From positions 248,001 through 312,000 of the forward strand of contig AP012044.1 in NCBI GenBank assembly GCA_000283575.1: DNA of 64,000 bases, given 5' to 3'. Source of the DNA: Oscillibacter valericigenes Sjm18-20. GTDB lineage: Bacteria > Bacillota > Clostridia > Oscillospirales > Oscillospiraceae. Under the pieces are notes generated by a model, which did not search any database, was not told the origin of the DNA, and was given only the letters and a program-made list of their open reading frames with translations. Shown here piece by piece: positions 17,480 through 25,433 of the stretch. A program made the position numbers and the translations under genes. Position 1 is the first letter of the stretch, and every line of letters starts with the position of its first letter.

Positions 17480-19003
17480 TTGCTGAAAGGCTTAAAACGG
17501 TTGGCGGCCGCGGGATTGGCCTGTCTCTGTCTTTTGACGGTGCTGCCGGTGCCCGCCCGCGCGGCGGTGGGGTTTTCGGATGTGCCCGCGTCCTACTGGG
17601 CGGCGGAGTCCATCACCCGCGCGGCAAAGCTGGGCCTTATAAACGGTCGGAGCGATGGGACCTTCGGCGTTGGGCAGTCCATGACCAGAGCGGCGTTTGT
17701 CGCCGTGCTGTGCCGGTTGTTTCAGTGGGAGCTGGTTAGCCCCGCCTCCGGAACCTTCCCGGACAATCAAAATTCTTCCAAATGGTATTACAGCGCGGTG
17801 GAGACCGCCTGCCTCCACGGGGCGGTCACCCAGCAGGAGCAGAACTTTCGACCCGGCGACACCGTTACCCGCCAAGAGATGGCGGTGATGCTGGTGCGGG
17901 CGCTGGGATACGGAACGCTGGCCAGTCTGGTCGGGGAGAGGACCTCCCCCTTTACCGACGTGACCTCCAGCCTGGGCTATCTGATCCTTGCCAACGACTT
18001 GGGGATCATGACGGGCAACACCCGCGGCGCGTTTCAGCCGGACAAAACCGCCACCCGGGAGCAGGCCGCCGTTGTGCTGATGCGGGTCTATGACAAGCTT
18101 CACGCCGCCGCGACGGATGTCTGCGGCGTGGCGCGGTCGGCGGAAAGCCTGAGTCTTGACGGCGTGGGGACCGTAGCGGTGCCCGCTGTGAAAATCATCT
18201 ACAACGGCAACCTGCAGATTATCTCTGACCTCTCCGCAGAAACAGTTTCCGCCATCCGTGCCGCTACGGAGGGAAAGCACCAGCTGATGCAGATCACCGG
18301 CACCAGCTCCGGATTTTCCGGTACCGATGCGGCAGAGCTGGCGGAAAAAATCGCCGCGGCCGCGAAAGAGGGCGGCTGGGACGGCGTGCTGCTGGACATT
18401 CCAAAACTTCCGGGTACGGAAAAAAAGTCCTATACGAATCTGGTCACGGCCCTGCGTTCTTCACTGGGGACGGACGCTCTTCTCTATGTAACGGCGGAGG
18501 CTCCCACATGGCAGGGGAAGACGGCCTATAACGGCTATGACTTCGCCGCTCTGGCGGCGCAGGCGGACAAGGTGATTTTACGGGTTGCTGCCTACAGCCA
18601 GATCGTCTCGGGTCTCCCCTCCACGCCGCGGGAGCCTTTGGAGGAGGTCTATTACGCGCTGGAGGCCGTCGCCAGCGCCATTCCCGCGGAAAAGCGGGTC
18701 ATCCAGCTCACCGCCTCCGGCACGGCATGGCGGGGGGAGACGGCCGAGGGCGATGTGTCGGCGACGGAGATCTCCGTCCTGCTGTCCACCTCCGGCGTCA
18801 CGGGTTACTGGTCTGGCCGGTATGCCGAGCCCTATCTCAGCTACACAGATTCCGGTGTCCGCGTGGTGGTTTGGTACAACGATGCCCGGGCCGCACAGGC
18901 CCGGCGGCAGCTGTTGACATTTTTTGGCGGCGGCGGACTGTGCATCAGCGACCTGGCCGGTCCGCTGGACGGAGAGAATGGAATCCTCACCGGATTGAAA
19001 TAG
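17480..19003 (+). CDS. Secreted SLH-domain protein with a GH18/YaaH-like C-terminal domain
   Basis: 507 residues from TTG 17480 after AAGGAGATGATTTCTT. Signal peptide at residues 1-28 (LACLCLLTVLPVPARA). Three SLH repeats follow at about 30-80, 90-140 and 150-205, which normally anchor proteins to the secondary cell-wall polymer. Residues 215-507 resemble a GH18/spore-germination YaaH-type TIM barrel, but the catalytic DxxDxDxE box is only DGVLLDI with no glutamate. This suggests a binding rather than cleaving role (inference). Confidence 0.8.
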   Translation: MLKGLKRLAAAGLACLCLLTVLPVPARAAVGFSDVPASYWAAESITRAAKLGLINGRSDGTFGVGQSMTRAAFVAVLCRLFQWELVSPASGTFPDNQNSSKWYYSAVETACLHGAVTQQEQNFRPGDTVTRQEMAVMLVRALGYGTLASLVGERTSPFTDVTSSLGYLILANDLGIMTGNTRGAFQPDKTATREQAAVVLMRVYDKLHAAATDVCGVARSAESLSLDGVGTVAVPAVKIIYNGNLQIISDLSAETVSAIRAATEGKHQLMQITGTSSGFSGTDAAELAEKIAAAAKEGGWDGVLLDIPKLPGTEKKSYTNLVTALRSSLGTDALLYVTAEAPTWQGKTAYNGYDFAALAAQADKVILRVAAYSQIVSGLPSTPREPLEEVYYALEAVASAIPAEKRVIQLTASGTAWRGETAEGDVSATEISVLLSTSGVTGYWSGRYAEPYLSYTDSGVRVVVWYNDARAAQARRQLLTFFGGGGLCISDLAGPLDGENGILTGLK

Positions 19004-19038
19004 AGGGCTGGGCGGAAGTTCGTGCGATTTTCAAAAAG

Positions 19039-19082
19039 CCTGAAACGGCGGGATGCGCCAAGCACATCCCGCCGTTTTTGTA
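19039..19082. terminator. Bidirectional terminator
   Basis: ACGGCGGGATG and CATCCCGCCGT form an 11-bp stem, with As before and Ts after. It separates the SLH gene from the convergent P-loop gene. Confidence 0.85.
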
Positions 19083-19110
19083 ATATTTTTAAAAAGTTTT
19101 TCGCAAAAGA

Positions 19111-19521
19111 TTACAGGAACTTCTGCATCCCGTCGGTAGCCAACTCCAGATCGGCGCTGATGGTAACGGTGAACTTGATGCTATTCTTCTCACCAAAGGC
19201 ATCCAGCCAGTTCAGAAATTCCTCGGTCGTATGGTCTACGTCTCCGCCGACCACCTTGCACAGATTGTCGATAAATACGTGGGAAATGTCGTAGTTGCCG
19301 GCGTACAGGCCGCTGACAAAGCCGCGGAGAGACTCGTAACCGTTCAGTTTATATTCCTGCGCGTCGATCAGGCGGATGCGATAGTGGATGTCGTAAGTCA
19401 GAGTGGAATTTGCTTCGATGCAAACCACGTTGCCCGGCTCGTCCTTCGCCGCGCTGTTGATGAGGTCGATGAGCTGCTTGGTCTTTCCGGAACCTTTGAC
19501 GCCCATAATCAATCTGACCAT
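19111..19521 (-). CDS. Small P-loop protein, function unknown
   Basis: 136 residues. A Walker A loop, MGVKGSGKTKQLID, begins at residue 6, and a hydrophobic strand ending in Asp (VFIDNL, about residue 84) may be Walker B. It has its own promoter and no operon partner. The size is small for a motor ATPase; thymidine-kinase-like or PilT-like annotations are possible but not supported by further motifs. I cannot assign a substrate. Confidence 0.7.
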   Translation of the reverse strand: MVRLIMGVKGSGKTKQLIDLINSAAKDEPGNVVCIEANSTLTYDIHYRIRLIDAQEYKLNGYESLRGFVSGLYAGNYDISHVFIDNLCKVVGGDVDHTTEEFLNWLDAFGEKNSIKFTVTISADLELATDGMQKFL

Positions 19522-19572
19522 AGTGTATCACTCCTGTTCTTCTGAAATCACGGGGCGGATTTCTATGTTTTC

Positions 19573-19601
19573 AGCATAGCATAGATTCAAAGAAAAGACA
19601 A
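19573..19601 (-). promoter_or_regulatory. Promoter of the P-loop gene
   Basis: Minus strand: TTGTCT (19596-19601), 17-base spacer, TATGCT (19573-19578), about 50 bases before the start at 19521. Confidence 0.6.
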
Positions 19602-19633
19602 TGCAAAATTCCTGTAAAAAACTTTGTGGATAT

Positions 19634-19661
19634 TGCCGGGGGTGGAAAAACCACCCCCGGC
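19634..19661 (-). terminator. Hairpin after pgi
   Basis: GCCGGGGGTGG and CCACCCCCGGC form an 11-bp stem around a short A-rich loop, right after the pgi stop. No T run adjoins, so termination is likely but not certain. Confidence 0.6.
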
Positions 19662-19667
19662 ATCCGT

Positions 19668-21002
19668 TCATTTTGCCAGATTTGCTTCCAGGTCCGATCT
19701 CCGGGCCTCATACCCGGGCTTTCCCAAAAGAGCAAACATATTCTGCTTATAGGCTTCCACGCCCGGTTGATCAAAAGGGTTCACGTCCAGAAGATACCCG
19801 CTTAGGCCGCACGCATATTCAAAGAAGTAGATCAGCTGGCCCAGCGATTCCGCATTCCGCTCCCCGGCCTCCACGATCAGGTTGGGGACGCCGCCCTCCG
19901 TATGGGCCAGAAGGGTTCCCTCAATGGCCCTGTCCCGGATGAAGTCCATGGATCGGCCCGCCAGGAAGTTCAGCCCGTCGCCGTCCGCCGCGTCCGGGGC
20001 CACGCTGAGCTGACGGGCGGAGGAGCCGAAGCGGACGACAGTCTCAAACATCAGCCGCTTGCCCTGCTGGATGTACTGGCCCATGGAGTGAAGGTCCGCG
20101 GTAAATTCCACGCTGGCGGGGAAAAGGCCCTTGTCTTCCTTGCCCTCGCTTTCGCCGAAAAGCTGCTTCCACCACTCCGCCATCACGCGGAACGCCGGGT
20201 CGAAGCAGCCAAGAATCTCGATGGATTTTCCGTCCCGGTACAACTGATACCGGGCGGCGGCATACCGCCAGGCGGGGCAGCTGTAACCGGGAACAGCACA
20301 CTGCTCCATCATGACCTCCGCGCCGTGCATCAGCGCGTCGATATCCACGCCGGAGACGGCGATGGGCAAAAGGCCCACGGCGGTAAGAACAGAATATCTC
20401 CCTCCGATGTCGTCCGGAACCGCGAAAGTCTCCCACCCCTCGCTGTCTGCCAGAACTTTCAGCACACCTTTGTGGCGGTCGGTGGTGGCGAAAATGCGCT
20501 CCCGCGCGCCCTCCCGGCCATACCGTTCCTCCAGAAGCGCTCGGAAGAAACGGAAAGCCACGGCGGGCTCCGTGGTGGTGCCGGATTTTGAGATCACATT
20601 GATGGAAAAATCCACGCCGTCGATCAGGTCCATAACGTCGCCCATGGCGTCGGAGCTCAGACCGTTACCGACAAAGTAGATATTGGGACCGTCTTTCTTT
20701 TTCAGGTTGTAGTTGGGAGACTGGAGGCATTCCACCACACCCCTGGCGCCCAGATAGGACCCGCCGATGCCGATGACCACCAGCGCCCCGGAGTTTTTCC
20801 GGATTTTGGAAGCTGCCGCCTTGATGCGGGCGTATTCCACTTTATCATAGTCCCTGGGCAGATGGACCCAGCCGGTAAACTCTCCGCCCGTGCCGCTGCC
20901 GTTTTGCAGCTTTTCCTGAGCCAACTTTAACCGGGGAGCCAGCGCCTCTTCGTAAGGCATGGGAATAAAGGAGTCCATATGAAAAGTTTTGACGTCCAGC
21001 AT
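19668..21002 (-). CDS. pgi: Glucose-6-phosphate isomerase
   Basis: 444 residues from 21002, the start directly following GGAAGGGATCG; an upstream in-frame start at 21026 lies in the leader. Carries the PGI signature SKSGTTTEPAVAF (residues about 138-150) and GGRYSVLTAVGLLP with later catalytic His/Lys regions. It interconverts glucose-6-phosphate and fructose-6-phosphate in the cytoplasm. Single-gene unit with its own promoter. Confidence 0.95.
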   Translation of the reverse strand: MLDVKTFHMDSFIPMPYEEALAPRLKLAQEKLQNGSGTGGEFTGWVHLPRDYDKVEYARIKAAASKIRKNSGALVVIGIGGSYLGARGVVECLQSPNYNLKKKDGPNIYFVGNGLSSDAMGDVMDLIDGVDFSINVISKSGTTTEPAVAFRFFRALLEERYGREGARERIFATTDRHKGVLKVLADSEGWETFAVPDDIGGRYSVLTAVGLLPIAVSGVDIDALMHGAEVMMEQCAVPGYSCPAWRYAAARYQLYRDGKSIEILGCFDPAFRVMAEWWKQLFGESEGKEDKGLFPASVEFTADLHSMGQYIQQGKRLMFETVVRFGSSARQLSVAPDAADGDGLNFLAGRSMDFIRDRAIEGTLLAHTEGGVPNLIVEAGERNAESLGQLIYFFEYACGLSGYLLDVNPFDQPGVEAYKQNMFALLGKPGYEARRSDLEANLAK

Positions 21003-21020
21003 AACTAACGATCCCTTCCA

Positions 21021-21079
21021 GATCACTTGCGTGATCCTAATGATACCGCTATTATACTAGCTTTGTCCGACTGCCACAA
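21021..21079 (-). promoter_or_regulatory. Promoter and palindrome upstream of pgi
   Basis: Minus strand: TTGTGG (21074-21079), 17-base spacer, TATAAT (21051-21056). Just after the expected transcription start lies GATCACttgcGTGATC (21021-21036), a perfect 6-bp palindrome that could be an operator or an RNA hairpin (inference). Confidence 0.55.
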
Positions 21080-21119
21080 GCGAAAAGTTGCGAATTGCTC
21101 CGAAAAATTTGAGCAGGTA

Positions 21120-22238
21120 TCAGCCGCCTAAAAACGCCGTCCGCAGATACCGCAGCGCCAAGGCGCCCCAGGTGACGCGGGGGACATCCTCTCCCGCCAC
21201 CAGCGGCACCTCCGCCAGAGTCTCTCCGCCGGAAGAGACCGTCAGCGTCCCCAGTACATCGCCCTTGGCAATGGGGGCGTCCGCCTGCTCAGCAAGAGTC
21301 ACGGACTTTTCAAGATTTGCGGCCTTGGCCTTTTCCAACAGCAAAGAGCTCTCCGACGCAACGGGCTGCACCGTGGCCTGGGTGCCGAGGGACACCGGCA
21401 CCGGCGGCAGCGCCGCGTCCGGCGTGGCCTTTACCAGCGCATAGGTGGAAAAACCGTAGCTCAGCAGGGATTTTGCGTCCTCAAACCGCTGGGCGGAGGT
21501 AGGCGCTTTCATGATGACGGAGATCAACTCCATGCCGTCCCGCTCCGCCGTGCCGGACAGACAATAGAGCGCGGAGTCCGTGGACCCGGTTTTTAGACCC
21601 GTGGCGCCCTGGTAGAATCGAATTAGCTTGTTGGTGTTTACCAGAGAGGACGTCCCGTCCCGCAGGGTGTCCATCCAAATGGTGGTGTATTTCCGTATGT
21701 CCGGATGGTTCAAAATCAGTTCCCGGCTCATAAGTGCAATGTCATAGGCGGAGGTGACGTGTCCCTCGGCGGGAAGACCCGTGGCGTTGCAGAAATGGGT
21801 GTCGTTCATCCCAAGCTCCGCCGCACGGGCGTTCATCCGCTCCACAAAGGCGTCCTCACTTCCCCCGATCTGCTCTGCCAGTGCTACGGCGCAGTCGTTG
21901 GCGGAAACCACGCACACGGCCTTCAGCATATCGCTCACGCTCATCTGCTCGTTTTCCTTGAGCCAGATCTGGCTGCCGCCCATGGAACAGGCGTGGGCGG
22001 AGGCGGTGATGATGTCGTCATAGTGGAGGGTCCCGCTGTCGATGGCCTCCATGGTCAAAAGCAGGGTCATGACCTTTGTGACGCTGGCAGGTTCCAGCTT
22101 CTCATGCTCGTTTTTGGAGAACAAAACGGTCCCCGTCTCCTTTTCCATCAGCAGTGCGGAAGGTGCGGATACCTCCAGCGCCCGGGCCGGAACGGTCAGC
22201 AGCAGCGCCGCCGCCAGCACAAACAGCAGTTTTTTCAT
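21120..22238 (-). CDS. D-alanyl-D-alanine carboxypeptidase, DacF type
   Basis: 372 residues from ATG 22238 after AAAGGGGGAGCGTT; the longer frame to 22319 runs through the tRNA-side leader. Signal peptide 1-20. Penicillin-binding motifs: SVTK (Ser52), SAN (SANDC), and KTG (TGLKTGSTDSA). A C-terminal beta domain and a probable amphipathic anchor follow. It trims the terminal D-Ala from peptidoglycan stems. Low-molecular-weight PBPs of this type often act in sporulation. Confidence 0.93.
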   Translation of the reverse strand: MKKLLFVLAAALLLTVPARALEVSAPSALLMEKETGTVLFSKNEHEKLEPASVTKVMTLLLTMEAIDSGTLHYDDIITASAHACSMGGSQIWLKENEQMSVSDMLKAVCVVSANDCAVALAEQIGGSEDAFVERMNARAAELGMNDTHFCNATGLPAEGHVTSAYDIALMSRELILNHPDIRKYTTIWMDTLRDGTSSLVNTNKLIRFYQGATGLKTGSTDSALYCLSGTAERDGMELISVIMKAPTSAQRFEDAKSLLSYGFSTYALVKATPDAALPPVPVSLGTQATVQPVASESSLLLEKAKAANLEKSVTLAEQADAPIAKGDVLGTLTVSSGGETLAEVPLVAGEDVPRVTWGALALRYLRTAFLGG

Positions 22239-22313
22239 AACGCTCCCCCTTTTCTTGTTGTCCCAGTCTATGAGAAAAGGAAAAAACAAATGCGCCTTCG
22301 GGCATTTTTCGTC

Positions 22314-22342
22314 TTGCAAAATGAAAACAGGTCTGCTATACT
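22314..22342 (+). promoter_or_regulatory. Promoter of tRNA-Gly
   Basis: TTGCAA (22314-22319), 17-base spacer, TATACT (22337-22342), 17 bases before the mature tRNA start. Confidence 0.7.
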
Positions 22343-22359
22343 ATTTTCACGCGTGATCT

Positions 22360-22433
22360 GCGGCCGTAGTTCATCGGTAGAACGGCAGCTTCCCAAGCTG
22401 CATAGGTGGGTTCGACTCCCATCGGCCGCTCCA
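22360..22433 (+). tRNA. tRNA-Gly (anticodon CCC), CCA encoded
   Basis: Acceptor stem GCGGCCG/CGGCCGC, D-arm TAGTTCATCGGTAGAACG, anticodon loop TTCCCAA with anticodon CCC, T-arm GTGGGTTCGACTCCCAT, then discriminator T and encoded CCA. Accessory genes begin just downstream, a common integration pattern. Confidence 0.95.
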
Positions 22434-22439
22434 CAAAAA

Positions 22440-22476
22440 ACCCTTAGAGCCTCAATGGTTCTAAGGGCTTTTTGCT
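22440..22476 (+). terminator. Terminator of tRNA-Gly
   Basis: CCCTTAGAGCC and GGTTCTAAGGG pair over 11 bp (one G-T), loop TCAAT, followed by CTTTTTG. Confidence 0.85.
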
Positions 22477-22714
22477 ACTTCATTATATCTGCTTTTCTTC
22501 TTGAAAAGACCCCAAATGCCCTCTTTTCATTAATTGGGCAAGTCAAATAGAACACGCGTTATTGACCCATAAGTCGTGTAAAAGGTGAAAGTAAGGGTGG
22601 GGGACAACATTGTTCACCTGAAATATCTTTCCTTTAGTTTGTGGAATTGCCGAATAAGATTAGCCTAACAACTCCTGCCATGGCGGAATACACTGTCATG
22701 GAAGGAGGACGGCG
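22477..22714. other. Intergenic region after tRNA-Gly
   Basis: No gene seen. It contains the inverted pair AGGTGAA/TTCACCT (about 22582-22621) and a near-palindrome around CCATGGCGGAATACACTG. The base composition is lower in G+C than the flanking genes. It may hold a decayed attachment region, but no second copy of the tRNA 3' end is visible nearby. Confidence 0.3.
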
Positions 22715-23107
22715 ATGATGTATAATCAAATTATTAATCCGAGTGTCACGGCTTACGACGCGGCCACTGGGACGTTTCTTGGCGAAGCAAGGTTTACACT
22801 TACGGCCCAAGCAGAGAAAGCACTGCTTGATTGGGCAAATTACAGGATACCGATACCTTCATTTATTGTCGTTGACTCGGTCTTTGTACCGTCCGATCAA
22901 TACGTGCCAATCATCCCCAATAAGACCTACCATCAGGAGGGAATATTCCGGGCTTTATTTACACGGGCAGAAACTGGGCAAAAGGTGCCGATCGAAATGC
23001 GCGGGACGTATGATTGGCGAGCGAGAAGTATGGATCCCGGAAACAATGTCGAGAGCGCCGAATTTAGCAATATCCGAATGAACCCTCTACAGGAAACCGT
23101 GTACTGA
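22715..23107 (+). CDS. Hypothetical protein, unrecognised
   Basis: 130 residues beginning MMYNQIINPSVTAYDAATGT, with a strong GAAGGAGGACGGCG ribosome site, so it is probably translated. There is no signal peptide, transmembrane helix or cysteine motif. Alternating hydrophobic and polar residues (FIVVDSVFVPSDQYVPII) suggest a beta-rich fold. It sits alone downstream of tRNA-Gly, with unrelated neighbours. I do not recognise a family. Confidence 0.6.
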   Translation: MMYNQIINPSVTAYDAATGTFLGEARFTLTAQAEKALLDWANYRIPIPSFIVVDSVFVPSDQYVPIIPNKTYHQEGIFRALFTRAETGQKVPIEMRGTYDWRARSMDPGNNVESAEFSNIRMNPLQETVY

Positions 23108-23458
23108 GCAGCACGCATAAAGAAACCGACTGTCTTACTGATGGCCGGCTTCTTATTTTGCGGGGCTATCGATTGTTTCAGGAGAAAGGACGTCGGGTTT
23201 GCTAAAAATACCGTTGCAAACAGGTAAGTTCCTGATATAATTTACTATAGAAGCAAGGAACATCAGCTTTTTTCTCCCGCGCCAGATGTCAGAGACAACG
23301 GTACGGCGGGCATTCGGCTGTTCCGACAGCTGCGTCAAAAATATACCTCAGCGTTTTTATGTCGTTTTTCCGGCGGCGGGAGGGCGGCTGATATAAAGGA
23401 AGAAGAGAATTTTGCGGAACTGCCCGGAAGGGGTCGGCTTTTGAGAGGAGAGAGGCAA
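23108..23458 (+). promoter_or_regulatory. Promoter and long leader of the acidic-tail gene
   Basis: TTGCAA (23214-23219), 16-base spacer, TATAAT (23236-23241) give a likely promoter. The transcript would then have a 5' leader of about 210 bases, with no recognised riboswitch. Before it, at 23120-23157, a mismatched hairpin followed by ATTTTG may end the previous gene. Confidence 0.45.
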
Positions 23459-24052
23459 GTGGAGTTGACGGTAAGCAACGTAGGTCGGAGCAGCGTGAAG
23501 ATTGTAAAAACAGTGCAGACAGCGGAGACAGACACAAAGGCAAAAGCGGGGGCGGCAAGCGGCGACAGGCTGGAGCTGTCCAAGGCGGCGCTGAATTGGG
23601 TGGAGACGCTGAATGACCGAAATTTTCAGGAGCAGGAACGAAAAGCGGCCCTTCAGCAGCAGAAGATGGCAGACTATACGGATCTTTTGCAGCAGATGGA
23701 GGACGCGGATGACACAGCCGACGCTGAGGGCGAGTCACTTCGGGTTATGAACCGATGCATGAAGATCGCCTCCAACATTATGAGCGGCAAACGGGTACCG
23801 CTCAAAGATCTAAAATATTTGATGGAGCATGACAGCAAAATGTATCAGATGGCCATGGCTATGCGGCGGCCCAGCAAGGACGACGAAAAGTGCGATCCCG
23901 TTGTCAAGGATGAGGATGAGGATGAGGATGAAAATTCATCTTCCGGTGAGACGACGGCCGCTGGGACGGATGATACAGTCTCCGCACCAGAGAGTTCCGT
24001 GGGCGCGGAAGCGGCGGCCGCTCCGTCGGACGGTGGAGAGACTGCCGAATAG
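23459..24052 (+). CDS. Hypothetical protein with helical core and acidic tail
   Basis: 197 residues from GTG 23459 (TTG 23441 possible). Residues 40-95 are charged helix (ALNWVETLNDRNFQEQERKA). A more conserved-looking segment follows at about 100-140 (VMNRCMKIASNIMSGKRVPL then KDLKYLMEHDSKMYQMAMAM). The tail is very acidic (KDEDEDEDEN) then Ser/Thr/Ala-rich. I recall similar segments in unnamed Clostridial proteins but cannot assign a function. Confidence 0.55.
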   Translation: MELTVSNVGRSSVKIVKTVQTAETDTKAKAGAASGDRLELSKAALNWVETLNDRNFQEQERKAALQQQKMADYTDLLQQMEDADDTADAEGESLRVMNRCMKIASNIMSGKRVPLKDLKYLMEHDSKMYQMAMAMRRPSKDDEKCDPVVKDEDEDEDENSSSGETTAAGTDDTVSAPESSVGAEAAAAPSDGGETAE

Positions 24053-24112
24053 TTTTAATGGGTGTCTTTTCCTTAGCCTGCGGATATGAACAAAGAGACC
24101 GCACCCGATTTT

Positions 24113-24362
24113 GTGTAAACCTCCGTTGTGGTGTAGAATAGAAGCGCCACGATGGAGGTTTACATTATGTCCAAAAAGAATCACAGCCCTTAAACAGCCC
24201 TTAAGAAATTGAGCAAAGACTGCTCTCAAAGAAGCAGCGGAAACATCGTGGACACTGGTGCCAGTGACTTTGAGTGTAGGCACCAGCCCACATACGTTTC
24301 TTCTGTGGGGTATCGCCCTAAAAAGCTACTTCAAGTACCCACAGGAGGTGCGGCGGCTATCA
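24113..24362 (+). mobile_element. IS256-family remnant
   Basis: A scrap of about 250 bases. Its left part has the inverted pair GTAAACCTCC/GGAGGTTTAC and a start codon (MSKKNHSP then a stop). The right part encodes LKSYFKYPQEVRRL, resembling the mutator-type (IS256) transposase motif YPEEIRR. The middle of the transposase is gone. It is a decayed insertion, and explains the gap between the acidic-tail gene and the membrane protein. Confidence 0.6.
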
Positions 24363-24367
24363 AGCCA

Positions 24368-24397
24368 TGAGCCCCCGGTCCACAAGGGCCGGGGGCT
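24368..24397. terminator. Strong hairpin, possible terminator of the XRE/membrane operon
   Basis: GAGCCCCCGG and CCGGGGGCTC pair across a short loop. No good T run on either strand, so the terminator role is only probable. Confidence 0.5.
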
Positions 24398-24438
24398 CAC
24401 AGAATTTTTGATGGACGAGGCAGAGGTGATGCGTTTTT

Positions 24439-24867
24439 CTACATCTCCTTGTCGTATTTGCAGCGATAATAAATCGAGATTCCTTCCACGAGAAGATAGG
24501 CAAAGACAAGCATCAATAGTATATATAAATCAATATTCATTAATCCAAATGAGATAATCAGTGCGCCGAAGATGTAGATCATGGCGTCGTATGCCTTTCC
24601 CTTGGCATAATTGCTGATTGCTATGTTTCGTTCATCTTTTTTTTCGATTTCAATTTGCTTTCGAATATCCGCCGCATTTTTGACGGCCCTGCTGCTGAGG
24701 ATCTCCCCCATTCCATGTCCAAACGCACCGCACCCGATTCCAATACAGTAGTACGGCAAAACCCTCATCACGCCCTGCGCTTCCTCCGCTGATTTAAGAT
24801 AACACAGCCCGACGACAATGAGCGCGAGGCCAATCACACTCAATGTAAAAAATACGCCCTTCTTCAT
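24439..24867 (-). CDS. Four-helix membrane protein paired with an XRE regulator
   Basis: 142 residues with two N-terminal (about 5-22 and 37-54) and two C-terminal hydrophobic segments (about 97-112 and 115-132), separated by a charged loop with IEKKDERNIAISNYAKGKAY. This layout (membrane protein encoded directly after a small Cro-like regulator) recurs in Firmicutes. Its start overlaps the regulator's stop (ATGA). Function unknown. Confidence 0.75.
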   Translation of the reverse strand: MKKGVFFTLSVIGLALIVVGLCYLKSAEEAQGVMRVLPYYCIGIGCGAFGHGMGEILSSRAVKNAADIRKQIEIEKKDERNIAISNYAKGKAYDAMIYIFGALIISFGLMNIDLYILLMLVFAYLLVEGISIYYRCKYDKEM

Positions 24868-25070
24868 TCTCCTTTTTCCTCCTTGTAGATAAAAATGTCC
24901 TCAATGCTCATGCCAAAATAGCGGGCGATCTTAAACGCCAAAAGGATGGAAGGATTATAGCGGCCATTTTCCAATGAGCCTATGGTCTGCCTTGACACTT
25001 CAACCGCAGACGCCAGATCCTCCTGTTTGATTCCCCGCTGCTTTCGTATTTCCTCCAGACGGTTTTTCAC
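24864..25070 (-). CDS. Small XRE-family regulator
   Basis: 68 residues, essentially one HTH: RLEEIRKQRGIKQEDLASAV and EVSRQTIGSLENGRYNPSIL. Probably autoregulatory, since its promoter is flanked by palindromic sites. Cotranscribed with the membrane protein, which it may regulate in step. Confidence 0.9.
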   Translation of the reverse strand: MKNRLEEIRKQRGIKQEDLASAVEVSRQTIGSLENGRYNPSILLAFKIARYFGMSIEDIFIYKEEKGE

Positions 25071-25089
25071 AAATACCCTCCCTTCAAAT

Positions 25090-25151
25090 GGAAAGTTTGC
25101 TTTCCGTAAGCATCATATTACAAAGCAGTTGAAATGTCAAGCAAACTTTCC
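25090..25151 (-). promoter_or_regulatory. Promoter with operator-like inverted repeats
   Basis: Minus strand: TTGACA (25135-25140), 17-base spacer, TATGAT (25112-25117). An 11-bp perfect inverted repeat flanks it: GGAAAGTTTGC at 25090-25100 and GCAAACTTTCC at 25141-25151. The inner site is itself palindromic, GGAAAGtttgCTTTCC (25090-25105). Likely autoregulatory operator of the XRE gene. Confidence 0.7.
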
Positions 25152-25433
25152 GCGCAATCGGAAGATAACGGAAGTTACCCGGCGGTAATAAAAATCTTCT
25201 CCAATTAACGGATGACATTGCGGGGCAGCATACCGCGCAGCACTGCATTTTGTGGTGTCAGGCGTATCTGACGGCAAAAGACCAGGCCGGCACGGAAATC
25301 ATTTCCGTGCCGGCCTGAAAGACTGTTTTATAAGTTTCACCCATTTATAAAGTGGCGTCTTCCTGCCCCGCATGTACGTGGAGATCGCGGTCCGGCTGTG
25401 GGCGGAAAGGAACGGCCCTGTATCCATGCGGTC
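25152..25433. other. Intergenic region with a terminator hairpin
   Basis: Only one clear element: CAGGCCGGCACGGAAA and its complement at about 25284-25318, a long hairpin that probably terminates the YfcC-transporter transcript on the minus strand. Nothing else recognised. Confidence 0.5.
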
